A stretch of DNA of 64,000 nt from Antedon mediterranea (taxonomy: Eukaryota > Echinodermata > Crinoidea > Comatulida > Antedonidae), in assembly GCF_964355755.1 (NCBI RefSeq), contig NC_092673.1, forward strand, positions 5,773,001 through 5,837,000, read 5' to 3'. The notes under the pieces were generated by a model. The model was not told the DNA's origin and searched no databases. It saw only the letters and a list, made by a program, of their open reading frames with translations. The position numbers and the translations under genes were made by a program. This document shows, piece after piece, positions 23,720-34,319 of this stretch. Numbering within the stretch: the first letter of the stretch is position 1; each line of letters opens with the position of its first letter.

Positions 23720-24968
23720 GTGCTCATACCAATTGTGAAATCTAAAACAGGGGATATTACAAGTAAAGACAACTACCGTCCTATTGTGCTTGCATGCGTG
23801 ATGTTTAAAGTGTTTGAGTCTATTTTGATTTATATGTGTGGTGATACACTCGAATCAAATGACCGACAGTATGCGTTTAAAAATGGTCATTCAACTGAAA
23901 CATGTATTTTTATTCTCAAACTATATAATAATATTCATTTTCATTTATTCTTTATATCAAACCAACAGTGTAAAACACCAATAACAGGTTGAAAATAAAA
24001 GCTAAACTATAAAATATGAGCCAATATAAATAATAATTAATAATAATAATAGAAATGGTAGCCCGATTTATGCCTGTTTTTTAGATGCCTCCAAAACATT
24101 TGATCGTATTTATCATTGGACACTGTACAAGAAACTGATTAATAGGGGAACCCTCTTATGTGTAGTTAGAGTTCTTGTGTCTTGGTATACCAATCAAAGG
24201 TTTCATGTTCGGTGGGGAAAGTCATTGTCTAAAGACTTCATAGTTACCAATGGTGTTAGACAAGGTGGAGTTATGTCTCCTTTACTTTTTAATATTTATA
24301 TGGATGATTTAATTGTCAATCTCAGTATGTCTCGCAATGGATGCGAATTACACGGTATAAAACTAAACAACCTTAGTTACGCAGATGATATGGTACTTAT
24401 TGCACCATCTGCCTCTGCATTACAACATCTAATTCATATGTGTGAAAAATACTCATTAACGCATGATATATTGTGTAACAAGAAAAAATCTGTATGTATG
24501 TTATTCTGTCTTACAGTCAGGAAATTGTCAAAGCTTCCCACTTTAAACTTATTTGATTCGGAACTTGACTTTGTTAGAGTTTTTAATTACTTGGGTCACA
24601 CTTTGACACCCGATTTGAAAGATGATACGGATATCAAACGACAGTACAGGTCATTGTGCATTAGAGCTAATACACTATGTAGAATTTCTCAAAATGCTCT
24701 AAAAACTTTTAATGTAAAATCTATGGAAGCACTAAAGGTGTGCTTCAACAATGCCTTACGCCTGCTCCTTAATAAACCTAGGTCATGCAGTGCCAGCACC
24801 ATGTTTGTAGAAAACCACATCTGCTCGTTTTACGAACTACAACGTAAGGTGGTGTTTGCCATGTTGTGCAGGTTAGGGAGGTCAGACAATATTGTCATAA
24901 AATGTATTCATGAATTTGCTTTTCCTTCATCCAATCTACATAGTAGATGGATGAAGCTATTGTTCTAA
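23720..24968 (+). pseudogene. Non-LTR reverse-transcriptase domain, interrupted
   Basis: The RT trace shows VLIPIVKSKTGDI and NYRPIVLACVMFKVFE. After an AT-rich break come FLDASKTFDRI, NGVRQGGVMSPLLFNIYMDD and the catalytic YADDMVLIAPS. The catalytic motif is intact, but the frame is broken at about 23930-24060, and the RT N-terminus is deleted. It copies RNA into DNA in live relatives; this copy is inactive. Confidence 0.8.
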
Positions 24969-25002
24969 CCACGTAACTATGTAGCGTAGGTTTTTTTTTT
25001 AT

Positions 25003-25015
25003 ATATCTACATTAC

Positions 25016-25042
<27 letters not shown>
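25003..25042. repeat. (TA)n microsatellite
   Basis: A TA run directly abuts the left arm of the inverted repeat. A matching TA-rich run follows its right side near 25645-25660. Confidence 0.8.
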
Positions 25043-25046
<4 letters not shown>

Positions 25047-25071
25047 ATAACAGCAGAAAACTTGGTTACTT

Positions 25072-25148
25072 CATAGTTTTAATCACTACAAATTTGTTTC
25101 GTACGACCAGTATGTAGCTGGCCGCACTCTTCAGGTGAAATATAAAAC
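25072..25148 (-). ncRNA. Candidate hammerhead ribozyme, left arm
   Basis: Read on the minus strand, it has the core CTGAAGA (complement of 25128-25134), a 10-bp stem II around loop CTACATA, then GAAAC and a short stem III ending in GTA. Relative to the right arm one G-T pair of stem II is here a G-C pair, a change that keeps the stem. Confidence 0.55.
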
Positions 25149-25471
25149 ATAAGTGACACAGTTGTCTCATAGTGCTTAATAAAAGTGAGAGTCATCAGGA
25201 AGTCGTATACAATAGCCTATTGTTTTAGATAAACTGTTTGGATCTGCAATAAGAATTGTAATTTATGTATATATGAAAAGTATGTTATTATATGTCAACC
25301 AGAGCTATGCTCAGTGAACCGTAAGAACGAGTTAGTCTCTACTTGTAGACATAGGAAAAAATTCTTACTAAATTGCAGATCCAAACAGTTTATCTAAAAC
25401 AATAGGCTATTGTATACGACTTCCCGATGACTCTCACTTTTATTAAGCACTATGAGACAACTGTGTCACTT

Positions 25472-25548
25472 ATGTTTTATATTTCACCTGAAGAGTGTGG
25501 CCAGCTACATACTGGTCGTACGAAACAAATTTGTAGTGATTAAAACAA
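25472..25548 (+). ncRNA. Candidate hammerhead ribozyme, right arm
   Basis: The core CTGAAGA is at 25488-25494 and GAAA at 25522-25525. Stem II is GTGTGGCCAG paired with CTGGTCGTAC around a 7-nt loop (ten pairs, some G-T). Stem III is very short (ACAAATTTGT) and ends in GTA at 25533-25535, the expected cleavage site. Stem I pairs TCAC with GTGA, then TGTTTT with AAAACA after an internal loop. Short stem III is typical of retroelement hammerheads. Confidence 0.6.
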
Positions 25549-26024
25549 TGAAGTAACCAAGTTTTCTGCTGTTATTTTATTTATTTATGCTCTACCTTGG
25601 TATTGAGCACTCTATCCAAACGTTCTGAAAATTTCAACCTGAGTATATATATATATATGTATTTGTTATATTTGCAATAATGTACACTAATTTGTTACTG
25701 AACTATGGAGAATTTTTTTTTTCCGAAATAAGAGATGAATGAATGAATGAATGAATGAATTAAAGTATTAATGATTTACATCACTTTTTTTAATAGACTA
25801 TTAAGCAGAATGTTTTAGTAGGCCTATACTGCATACATTCATTTTTAAAGACAGCTAGAATTTATTCTTACATGTATGATGGTTTTAATCAATTGCCAGC
25901 TTCTTGCTAAACAGCTTAATATTTGGTGTGGTCAATGTGGTTTATTTATTTCATCATTATTAATTAATATATTAATAATACACATTACTGTAAAATAATT
26001 TGGTTATGGAACTTTTTTGAATAG

Positions 26025-26640
26025 ATGGCAGAAAACAAAGTTGAAAAAAGGGCCAAAGAACTACACAAAGATCTGTTAGATAGTATCTGTCGGGAACTGA
26101 GGGTAGCTGAAGTAAAAAAATACAAACAGCGTCTTGATGAATATGGTAAATTCAGAGCAGGAGAAATTGAGAAGTTTGCAGATATGTACGAAATTCTCAA
26201 AGCACAAGAGGAGCTGAAAATTTTTTCTGTTGGTCAGTATGGTAAACTCAAAGACCAATTACAAAAACTGAGACGACTTGACCTTGTTACCGAAGTGCAA
26301 AATGTTGAAAAGAAAATGGATAAGATGGGTAAGAGACAGATTCAAAATAAAGCTAGCGTGTCATATATGAGGCCATACATAACTATCTTTTAAATTATTG
26401 ATGGTTTTGAATATTCTATTGGCCTCTTATTCAAGCAAGTTTGGTAAACTAATTTGTTCTAGTGCTTGAGTATGAATCCATTATCCCAAAACACAAAATT
26501 TACTTCTACTGAAAATCATATATTTTTAGAATACTGGTAGAACAATGAAATTTAATTAAAAAATTTATTTTTCAAATATGAGAATAACTATATATTTTTG
26601 TTTAGGTTTTAAGGTGTTGGATAAAGATGAAAGTAAATAA
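26025..26640 (+). CDS. Small DED-only gene, two exons (26025-26328, 26606-26640)
   Basis: ATG directly follows GAATAG. The first exon (phase-1 donor ATGG|GTAAGA at 26329) splices to TTTAG|GTTTTAAGG and stops at 26638-26640, giving 112 residues. The protein is a single helical domain. The segment YGKLKDQLQKLRRLDLVTEV matches the last DED helices with an RxDL-type motif (RRLDLV), better kept than in copy 1. A stand-alone DED could act as an adaptor or a decoy that blocks assembly of other DED proteins (inference). The exon starts like the copy 2 DED exon, with ATG just after the acceptor. A 5' exon was not located. It may instead be a first exon of a longer transcript. Confidence 0.6.
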
Positions 26641-27049
26641 GGTAAGGTTGTTTGTAAACAAACTGTTTTTCCAATGCAGTAGTAGTGTAGATAAATTGTA
26701 ACATTGTAAAAGCTATATTTTTTATGTGAATATAAATATGTCAAGTTTATATGCAAAACATTTTACAAATCTCTTTTTACATAGCTTTAGCATGTTTATT
26801 AAAAGAAACTAATCTGGTTATAAAAACCGTGAAACTTCCTCCATTGGTATATCTTTTCAACTTATTTTTAATACAATTTATTTTCATGTAGATTAAAACA
26901 AGGAGAATGTGACAAAATGTGAAATGAGTTCAAAGAGCAAGTTGCCATTGATTCCATGCAAGAAAACTGCCATATTACATGTGAGAAAATCGTGCAAGCA
27001 CTAATGATTTTGTAAACAAAATCACTGAACATTTTTCAATTATTATTCG

Positions 27050-27260
27050 AGGCAATCGAACAAACATACCATGAGAGAAGATCAAGCAAGCCCTAGAACC
27101 TTGGAAAATGAACCAGAAAATTATCATTACCATGTAAGGCAATCAAACAAACATACCATGAGAGAAGATCAAGCAAGCCTGAGAACCTTGTTGGAAAATG
27201 AACCAGACAATTATCATTACCATGTGAGGCAATAAAAAAACATACGATGAGAGAAGATAA
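27050..27260 (+). repeat. Tandem duplication, 87- and 90-bp units plus a partial third
   Basis: Units begin at 27050, 27137 and 27227. They differ by point changes and a single 3-nt insertion. One frame stays open over both full units (from about 27026 to the TAA at 27233-27235) and reads NKHTMREDQAS then NYHYHV in each. There is no start codon with good context upstream, so coding is unproven. Confidence 0.7.
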
Positions 27261-28138
27261 CAAATTTAATTAATTAATTTTTATACTTTAGATTAATATT
27301 AAAATACAAACAATTAACCCGATTATATTCAATTCAATATTCTATTTCAGAATAAAATTTTCGTATATGATTTTCAAAAATTTTTATGTTTTTTCTGTTT
27401 TGTTTTTGTTTTTTTTAATTGGTGGAAAACAATTATGGTATTGTTTGCAAGTGGTTAAAGCATCATATTTCATATTTTGAGCAGAGAGAGCCCTCAAATT
27501 GGATGGATGGATAAGGAACTCATTATATAACATGACTTCTGTCTGTAGTTTTTAGATATAGGCTACAACACAAACATGTATTCATATCAATACTCAATAG
27601 AGTTGTATATTAAACAAGAAACGATTTCATTGTTCTCACTGTTCTTTTTCATAGCTTTTACTTGTACAATTTCAATTTTAAATCTATATAATCAATGGAC
27701 TATATCTATTAATAACTATTGTGAAATTAGCACAATCACATAAAAGCAGCCCTTATTATTAGCACCCTGGAGTTTCCCAATTACAAACTTAGTTTATTCA
27801 GTGATCGTTATATTCAAAGGCATACCATATTGTACCAACAATTGTGGAATGTATTCAATTCACAAATTTAGGTAACTGCAACATCTGAGTATAGTTAAAA
27901 AAGATCAGAATCATAATGTTATAAAATTAATTTAAATAAATGAATTAAATTATTTATAGTGTACATCAAGTGTACATAAATTTGAGTCAACATGGGAAAT
28001 GTTTGAGCTTTTGAATAACACTAACCCTTTATTCATCCCTCAATTAGCAAAAGAAGGAGATGGATTACATCAGCTTACAATAACAACTACAAATTACAAC
28101 ACACAACAACTCTTCAGAATTATAAAATGTTTAATTTA

Positions 28139-28250
28139 ATATAATAAAAAGTTAAAATTTAATAAAAAGTTAAAATTTAATAAAAAGTTAAAATTTAATA
28201 AAAGGTTAAAATTTAATAAAAAGTTAAAATTTAATAAAAAGTTAAAATGT
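28139..28250. repeat. 18-bp AT-rich minisatellite
   Basis: About six tandem units of AATAAAAAGTTAAAATTT. The repetitive minus-strand frame across it is an artefact of composition. Confidence 0.9.
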
Positions 28251-28405
28251 AATAATAATAATAACAGGCACAAATGACTTTCTTTTATGGTTAGTTTAAT
28301 ATTTATAGGTTGGCAAATGTATAGCAAGAGAGGAAACAATGAAGGAAGTCCTTTAATGATTCACTACCCTTGATTTCCTGAATAAAAATGTAGTTACATT
28401 GAACA

Positions 28406-28586
28406 TTACAAAGATATGTGTACATTGCAGTTAACTTACATTATGCAATAGGGGTACGCATTAATTGTCAGTCTTTATTGAAATAAAACTGGTTAAAAGA
28501 AAGAAGATAGATTTGAATAACATCAGACAGAACAGATCACAAGTATAAGAATATTTGCAGTAAACTTTAAAGAAGTAATCTCCAAT
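28406..28586 (+). promoter_or_regulatory. Putative promoter/5' UTR exon of TRIM copy 3
   Basis: It ends in CCAAT|GTAAGT at 28587. It shares ordered blocks with 317-498 upstream of copy 1 (ATGTGTACATTGCAGT, GTACGCAT, CAGTCYTTATTGAAA). The donor fits the acceptor at 29548-29549 before the copy 3 ATG, which would make the coding part a single exon. Confidence 0.5.
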
Positions 28587-29549
28587 GTAAGTAAATTACT
28601 TTTATTACAATTTTATATATAGTCTTTTTTTTTTATTGAATATAAAAACGTATCAGGCTATAGGAGCTTTGACTTTGACAAGATCGAGATTTATAAAGTT
28701 TAAACTTACAATATTGTACATACAAGAATAACTGCTCTCTAATCTCTCTTTTTCTTCCTTACATATATATGCTTATAATATAAATTTATTTATAACTAAC
28801 AAATATCATTGTTTTCTATTGATATTTATAATAAGGCGATATTTAAATGTATATACAATTTTCTAATCAATTAGCTAATCCTTTGCATATCAAACTAATC
28901 TAATAGACATACAGTATACAAAAACATTACATTAAACTTTTCATACTATAGTTAAACATCGTATGCTCAATCTCTAATAAAACTTCTATCAACTAAAGCC
29001 GAAGTGTCATGTCCCGGGAGCACTCTTGGATAACTTTTGGGAGCAGGAACGCTAGTAGACCAAACCCAAGTACAGTTTTGTTGTTGATCATTTGAGAAAT
29101 TTCCTAATGGCCCATCACAACATATTGTTTTCTTCTTAGGCCTGTGCTTGAATTTTTCTGCTTTAAAATATTGTTAAAATGATCATGTTACCATCAGAAA
29201 AAATTATTTAGTATCTTATTTTTAAAATGTAAAAGCAATGTGTTAACCTTTTCTTAATTCTAGAAAGAAAATATATAATTTTAACAAATATAAACATATG
29301 TAAAATATAATTGAATTAAAATGAGAGGTGCAGATACTCTTTAAAGAATGTTGTTGTTGCCAAAACAAGGTAGAACCTCAAAATAACTCATTTATTTACC
29401 TATATTTTAAAACTTTTTTAAACTTTTATTTTTTCACCAATAGGGGTATGTTATATGTGGGTTATCCGGTAATGCTCCTTTCTTTTTGGAAAAAAACATA
29501 TTTTCCTCTAAACAGAAAATTTAAAAAAATACTGTATTCTGTTTTACAG

Positions 29550-31745
29550 ATGTCTGCTAAAACAGTATTGAAGGTTTTTGACAAAAGAGATCTGGAATGT
29601 CCAATCTGTCTACAAAAATTCACAGATCCAAAGGAACTTGAGTGCGATCATATTTACTGTCTAAGATGTCTGCAAGATTTGATGAAAAAACATGGCAAGA
29701 TACAATGTCCAAAATGCCGTCAGATGCATGATATAAAAATTGATGAGTTGAAAAGCATGAAGTCAAATGAAACACTAAGTAATCTAGTTGAATGTGTTGA
29801 CAAGATTGAATCTGAACAACCAGAAATCTGTTCAAGTTGTAATAATCAACCGAAACACCATTGTTCTGAATGTGAGATGTATTTGTGTTGGCAATGCATC
29901 CAACAGCATAAGAAGTTTCCTGCACTGAAGAACCATTCTCTGTACACACTGGATACTAATATAGAGGAAGATAGTCAAGATTCACTAAAATGCAAAAATC
30001 ATGTTGATAAAAAACTGGAGGATTACTGCCTAATTTGTAACCTTACTGCATGTGAAGATTGCAAACATATTGTTTGTTGTTACAGAAATAAACATGAGGT
30101 GATTCCAATGCAGACAGCTCTGAATTACATTAATTTAACTGTTACTGAAACTATGGAGATAGCTGAAAATGTTAGAGAAAAACTAAAGGAAAGATTAGAT
30201 GTTATCACTAAAAATAGAACAGAGTTAGAATCTAGTTTGAAGTTAAGCAGGACAGTGATTGAAATTCATGAGTGTACAATTATCAGAAAAGTAAAGGAGG
30301 AATCTAAGGTAATGATGGAAAATCTTACACAGATTTATGAAGAACAAAGTAAAGTTATTAATATTCATGTTGAAAATATTGAATCAAAGCTGACACAAGT
30401 AAACTCATTGATGAGCTCAATCAATAAAATGATGAATAAACCAACAGAAACAGAAAATCTTGCATTATATCAGACAACTATCACTGCAGTTGGGAATGAA
30501 GTCGCAGCAGATGAATTGGATAAATCATTTACTAAAACAAGAATTACACCAAAGTTTATTCCATCTCCAAAGTTGGCAGAGTTGATAAATCACGAAGGTG
30601 TTGGTAAACTTATAACTGTTGGTGGTGTTCACCAGGTTAATAAACTTATTAATGTTAAGGTTAATAAAAAAGATGAGAACATTTCAGTCACAAAAGGACA
30701 GCCATTTAGTGTGAAAGTATCTAGTCTAGCAGAGAGTGATGTTGGTCAATTAAAAGTTACCCTAACCCACAAATTAGGTGCGAAATCAGCCACTTTACAA
30801 GTAAACAGAAAGGAAAAGTACACAATAACAGGTAGATGCAACCTGGAAGGAGATTGGCAGATGGATATCACTGATGGAGTTATGTCACATGTCATATGTT
30901 CACCAGTGAGTATCAAGGTGCAACCTCTTGGACATGTACATACCATAGATAATATATCAGAGTATAAAGAACATGATAAAAATAAAAATAATGTGACTAA
31001 TGTAGTATTAGATACGGATAGATGTATGTTAGTGTCAGGCTACAGTAGAGAGTTAATAAAATTTGATCAATCAGGTTGTTTTGTTTCTAGATTACAATTA
31101 CCACAAAATGTGAGTGCTCCTTACATGCATCATATAGGAAATGGTCACATGGTGTATACTGATAGAGTAAATATCTGTGTTGTAATGTGTGATAATCAAT
31201 ATCAGGCAATCCAAACCTTTGGTAAAGGAGTATTAAAACTTCCACTGGGAGTAATAGTAAACCAAGAAACCAGGATCTTATATGTAGCAGATCGTAAATG
31301 TCACTGTGTGTTTAAATTCAATATTGATGATGGTAGCCTACTGGGCAAGATAGATTCTGAAGGAAGTAAAGCAGGTCAAATGAAAGAACCAGAAGATGTT
31401 GCTGTAACTAAAGATGGTCATTTGATTGTTGCTGATAAGGCAAATAACAGATTACAAATATTTGATGTTAATGGCAAGCTGAGAAAGATCCTTGTAGGCT
31501 CTGGTAAAGAAGATGGTAAAGTATGGACTCCTTATGGGTTAACTATAGATATGGATGACAATATAATAGTATCTAGTATGAATAAACTACAACTATTTGA
31601 TCAAAATGGTAAATTTATTAAACGAATAGATAAGGAAGATGATGGGTTGAATTATCCAGTAGGGATTGCTGTAATCTCTAACAGACCACGAAGAGTTGCA
31701 GTGGCAAACCATGGAGCACAAAATGTTAAAATATTCAATTATTAA
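29550..31745 (+). CDS. TRIM-NHL protein, copy 3, intact (731 aa)
   Basis: I place the start at the ATG right after GTTTTACAG, because the other copies begin there and the upstream open sequence is intron. Domains: RING C3HC4 at 17-56 (C17, C20, C32, H34, C37, C40, C53, C56); B-box 1 at about 94-129; B-box 2 at 148-182; coiled coil about 190-340; a filamin-like Ig domain about 385-465 (starts ISVTKGQPFSV, ends SPVSIKVQ); and NHL repeats from about 475 to the end (VADRKCHCVFKF, VADKANNRLQIFD, VANHGAQNVKIF). The layout is that of TRIM2/TRIM3/TRIM71-type ubiquitin ligases, where NHL propellers bind protein or RNA partners. All zinc ligands are present. It is the only unbroken member of the cluster here. 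Confidence 0.9.
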   Translation: MSAKTVLKVFDKRDLECPICLQKFTDPKELECDHIYCLRCLQDLMKKHGKIQCPKCRQMHDIKIDELKSMKSNETLSNLVECVDKIESEQPEICSSCNNQPKHHCSECEMYLCWQCIQQHKKFPALKNHSLYTLDTNIEEDSQDSLKCKNHVDKKLEDYCLICNLTACEDCKHIVCCYRNKHEVIPMQTALNYINLTVTETMEIAENVREKLKERLDVITKNRTELESSLKLSRTVIEIHECTIIRKVKEESKVMMENLTQIYEEQSKVINIHVENIESKLTQVNSLMSSINKMMNKPTETENLALYQTTITAVGNEVAADELDKSFTKTRITPKFIPSPKLAELINHEGVGKLITVGGVHQVNKLINVKVNKKDENISVTKGQPFSVKVSSLAESDVGQLKVTLTHKLGAKSATLQVNRKEKYTITGRCNLEGDWQMDITDGVMSHVICSPVSIKVQPLGHVHTIDNISEYKEHDKNKNNVTNVVLDTDRCMLVSGYSRELIKFDQSGCFVSRLQLPQNVSAPYMHHIGNGHMVYTDRVNICVVMCDNQYQAIQTFGKGVLKLPLGVIVNQETRILYVADRKCHCVFKFNIDDGSLLGKIDSEGSKAGQMKEPEDVAVTKDGHLIVADKANNRLQIFDVNGKLRKILVGSGKEDGKVWTPYGLTIDMDDNIIVSSMNKLQLFDQNGKFIKRIDKEDDGLNYPVGIAVISNRPRRVAVANHGAQNVKIFNY

Positions 31746-32263
31746 AATAACTGTAAAACATGGGAACAAATCAATACTCAACCTGCAATTTATACATCAA
31801 AATAATTTATAATCTATGTTTAATAAATTAAAAGAGGCAACAGTCACATACCTCTTGAACCAAAGTCCGATGTAGCCTTAAAGAAAAAGGAGGTGTGGGG
31901 CGGGGGGAGGGTTTGTTTTGTAGTTTGTGAACAAACCAAAAATTGACTTGGGAAAGCAATATTATGAATAAAATAACCATTCCATCAGGGAAATCAGTTC
32001 TTGCCCTGGTTCATGTGTTGAGCATGGGAATAATTGTACACACCATTGCACAGCTGATGGAGTGTATCTTAATTAATAAAATCTTATGTGCTGTTTTTAA
32101 TATTGAAAGTAACTTTTTTTTAGTTTAATAAAACTAATGTACAATATATTTTACACAATCATTTTTAAACATTTAAGAAAGCAACATTATCCATGATCTT
32201 CCTTTGTTAAAGCAAGTGTACAAACAATGACAAGTATTTTTCACTTTTAATTTGATTCCTAAA

Positions 32264-32323
32264 AAAAAGTAATCTGTATAATTTACTGTATTTTAATACA
32301 GTAAATTATACAGATTACTTTTT
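32264..32323. repeat. Perfect hairpin, 29-bp arms, 2-nt loop
   Basis: The arm beginning AAAAAGTAATCTGTATAATT is followed by TT and its exact complement. It is AT-rich. It could be a MITE core, a cruciform-prone site or a replication slip. Confidence 0.85.
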
Positions 32324-32605
32324 AAAATCATTTAAATGTACAAATTTAGAATTTTGGTTAATATACTTATAAATATAAAACTTAATAAATAATTTTATCT
32401 AATTTTCTTGTAAAATATACTTTTATAAAAGTTTTAATTAGTAATTGTTTTGTAATGTTGGAATAACATCAAAAGAAGTTAACACTAATATTAGAATATG
32501 CTAATTCAATCAGTTGTTTAAAGTAAATATAATGATCAAATACAAAGAAGACATATAATAATTGACTATACTTTATACATATAGTAGTTGTATAATAATC
32601 AAATT

Positions 32606-32820
32606 CATCTAAAACTAGAAAGCCACTCCGAGAGTGCATACCTCCGCCTACTGTAAAATTCTTCTACATCAGATGTAGTCACCGGAAAGTGTGTGTCTTA
32701 ATGCTGTGTGTGATTTAGGCTAATTTCACTACAAGCATGTGTATGCGAGTTTGGTGTAAAGGTTATGTAACCCACCTTTCAACTAACAATAGCTTCACCC
32801 GACTAACAAGTTAGGTTATC
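32606..32820. repeat. Second copy of the CTAGAAAGCCACTCC repeat
   Basis: Matches 20627-20850 over its length, including CATACCTCCGCCTACTGTAA and GTGTATGCGAGTTTGGTGTA. The 3' part is missing. Confidence 0.75.
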
Positions 32821-33049
32821 CGCCGCGCAAACACCTTGTGCATGTTATACGCTAGAATATTGCACACAGAAAAAGATTATGCCATTATGACCTGAAGAAA
32901 ATAAAATGTTAGTGTGCCCTTTATTTGTGTCATGTCTAAGTATATATAAATTTTTAACATGACGTCATCAAAATGAAACATGTAGATAGCAATTTTGGAA
33001 GGGAATTATCTGAGCAACAACATATTAATGTGTTGAAGAAATCTGGATA

Positions 33050-34319
33050 CAGTATTGTTCCTAATAAACACCCCCGGGGCATTGCATTTTTAAAAAATGG
33101 GGGAGTTTGTTAGGGGTGAAATGTAAAAATCATAAATAGAGCTAAGGCCCTATATGAGACCAACATCCGCCCTCAACTTGATGAAAAGTTCTAACAACTC
33201 AAAAGGTCTTCATGAACCAGACGCCTTGTATCAATTCCGTGTTGTGTGAATAATTAAAACATGCGATTGTCTGATCCCCGTTGTTTTCCTGGTTTTTAAA
33301 GACCTGGGGCCAGATTTATCAATATATCTTAGCAAAAAAATTTGCTTAATTTTGTCTTAAATCTAAGACGAACAACACCCTGCCTTAAGATGAAAAATTT
33401 CGTCTTATCTCATTTCTGCAACAGAAACATTCTTTTTTGACAACGCGAGCGCGCTAGGCCGGAACATTGAACATTCGGAAAGGCTACGCTAGTGCGTTTT
33501 ACGCTGTACTACGGACGCTAAAATAATGATATCGATCTTCATAAAGATGGCCTAGAAATTGGACGAGCAAAACTAATATTTTCGGGATAGGTACGACCCA
33601 ATTGACTAGCTTTTAGAAAACTGTATCGGCTGCCAAGGGTCGCTGTCAATGATAAAAATAAATAAATGTTGATTTGATTTAAGTTTCGAGCGAATGATTT
33701 TCTTATGTATTTCCGACTGTTGTGCTCTTTCTCTATTTCAAGTAATAAAAACAATAGTAGCCAGAATACGCCCTCTCTTGTTGGGAGTGAAAATACGGAG
33801 ATAAAATGTTATAGCGCCGCCATCGCTAAGAGAAAAAAGCTAATACGCATGCGTAAGCAAGAATTTTTCGTCTTAAGACATAATTTGCTGCCCTCTAGAG
33901 TTTAATTTTGCGCATGTGCAAAGTAAAATTTACCTAAGACAATTTTTCTGCTAAGACATTGCTAAGACGGTTTGATAAATAAGATTAAGTTATTTGCTTA
34001 AGCACTTCTTAAATATTTCAGCTTAAGCAAAAATATAAGCAAATATTGATAAATGCCAACCCAGCGATGTATGTTTCGCGAATTAAAAAAAAACGTCCAG
34101 TGTCCTACATGCGCGAATTACCCTACGCGCTTGTCACGCTGTTAGCGTACATCGTTATCACAGCCGCTGAAAAATGTGACTTTCTGGGCTGAAAACCAAT
34201 TCTAAACGTGAGAATCCTCTGTTTATATAGATTGCGCACTAAGGTGTGTTAATTAGAAAATGAAAAAAAAAATGAAGGGGGCGTTTATTCGGGCGGGGCG
34301 TTTATTAGGAACAATACGG
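33050..34319. mobile_element. Tc1/mariner-type MITE with nested insertion
   Basis: Terminal inverted repeats begin CAGTATTGTTCCTAATAAAC on the left and have CCGTATTGTTCCTAATAAAC as complement on the right, with TA on both sides. No transposase frame. A second inverted-repeat element sits inside at about 33304-34064. Confidence 0.7.
33304..34064. mobile_element. Nested MITE
   Basis: The left end CTGGGGCCAGATTTATCAAT and the complement of the right end CTGGGTTGGCATTTATCAAT match imperfectly. Both subterminal parts are rich in TTGCTTA/TAAGCAA. It lies inside the 33050-34319 element, so it inserted later. Confidence 0.6.

Larger units (their letters stand above)
25037..25586. repeat. Long inverted repeat (about 215-bp arms), Penelope-like terminal sequence
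   Basis: The left arm (about 25037-25250) is the near-perfect reverse complement of the right arm (about 25370-25586), separated by roughly 110 bp. Each arm contains CTGAAGA, a stem and GAAAC, the core of a hammerhead ribozyme. Inverted terminal repeats with such ribozymes are known from Penelope-like elements. No reverse transcriptase lies between the arms. Confidence 0.7.
22030..25765 (+). mobile_element. Non-LTR retrotransposon, decayed, with nested inverted repeat
   Basis: It contains an endonuclease frame, a connecting region and a reverse transcriptase in the standard order. It finishes near 25765 in (GAAT)n repeats, a common non-LTR tail. The 5' border is approximate. About 120 bp of AT-rich DNA interrupts the RT near 23930-24050, and part of the RT N-terminus is missing between 23704 and 23720. 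A Penelope-like inverted repeat is inserted in the 3' UTR at about 25037-25586. Confidence 0.7.
26641..28405 (+). other. 3' flank of the DED-only gene
   Basis: A donor-like GTAAGG follows the stop at 26642 and an acceptor-like CATGTAG lies at about 26886-26892, so a 3' UTR intron is possible. Apart from the tandem repeats listed separately I see no supported feature. Confidence 0.4.
31746..33047. other. 3' flank of TRIM copy 3
   Basis: No gene supported. It contains a 29-bp-arm hairpin and a second copy of the CTAGAAAGCCACTCCGAGAG repeat, both listed separately. Confidence 0.5.

Noticed and set aside
22460-24968. Active retrotransposon
   Set aside because: Frameshift near 22760, a missing RT N-terminus and an AT-rich insertion near 23.95 kb make it non-functional as read.
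28136-28339. Repetitive LLNFNF protein on the minus strand
   Set aside because: It is a product of an 18-bp AT-rich tandem repeat.
29328-29549. N-terminal extension of TRIM copy 3
   Set aside because: It precedes a good acceptor directly before an ATG that all copies share, and the extension is intron-like (T-rich).
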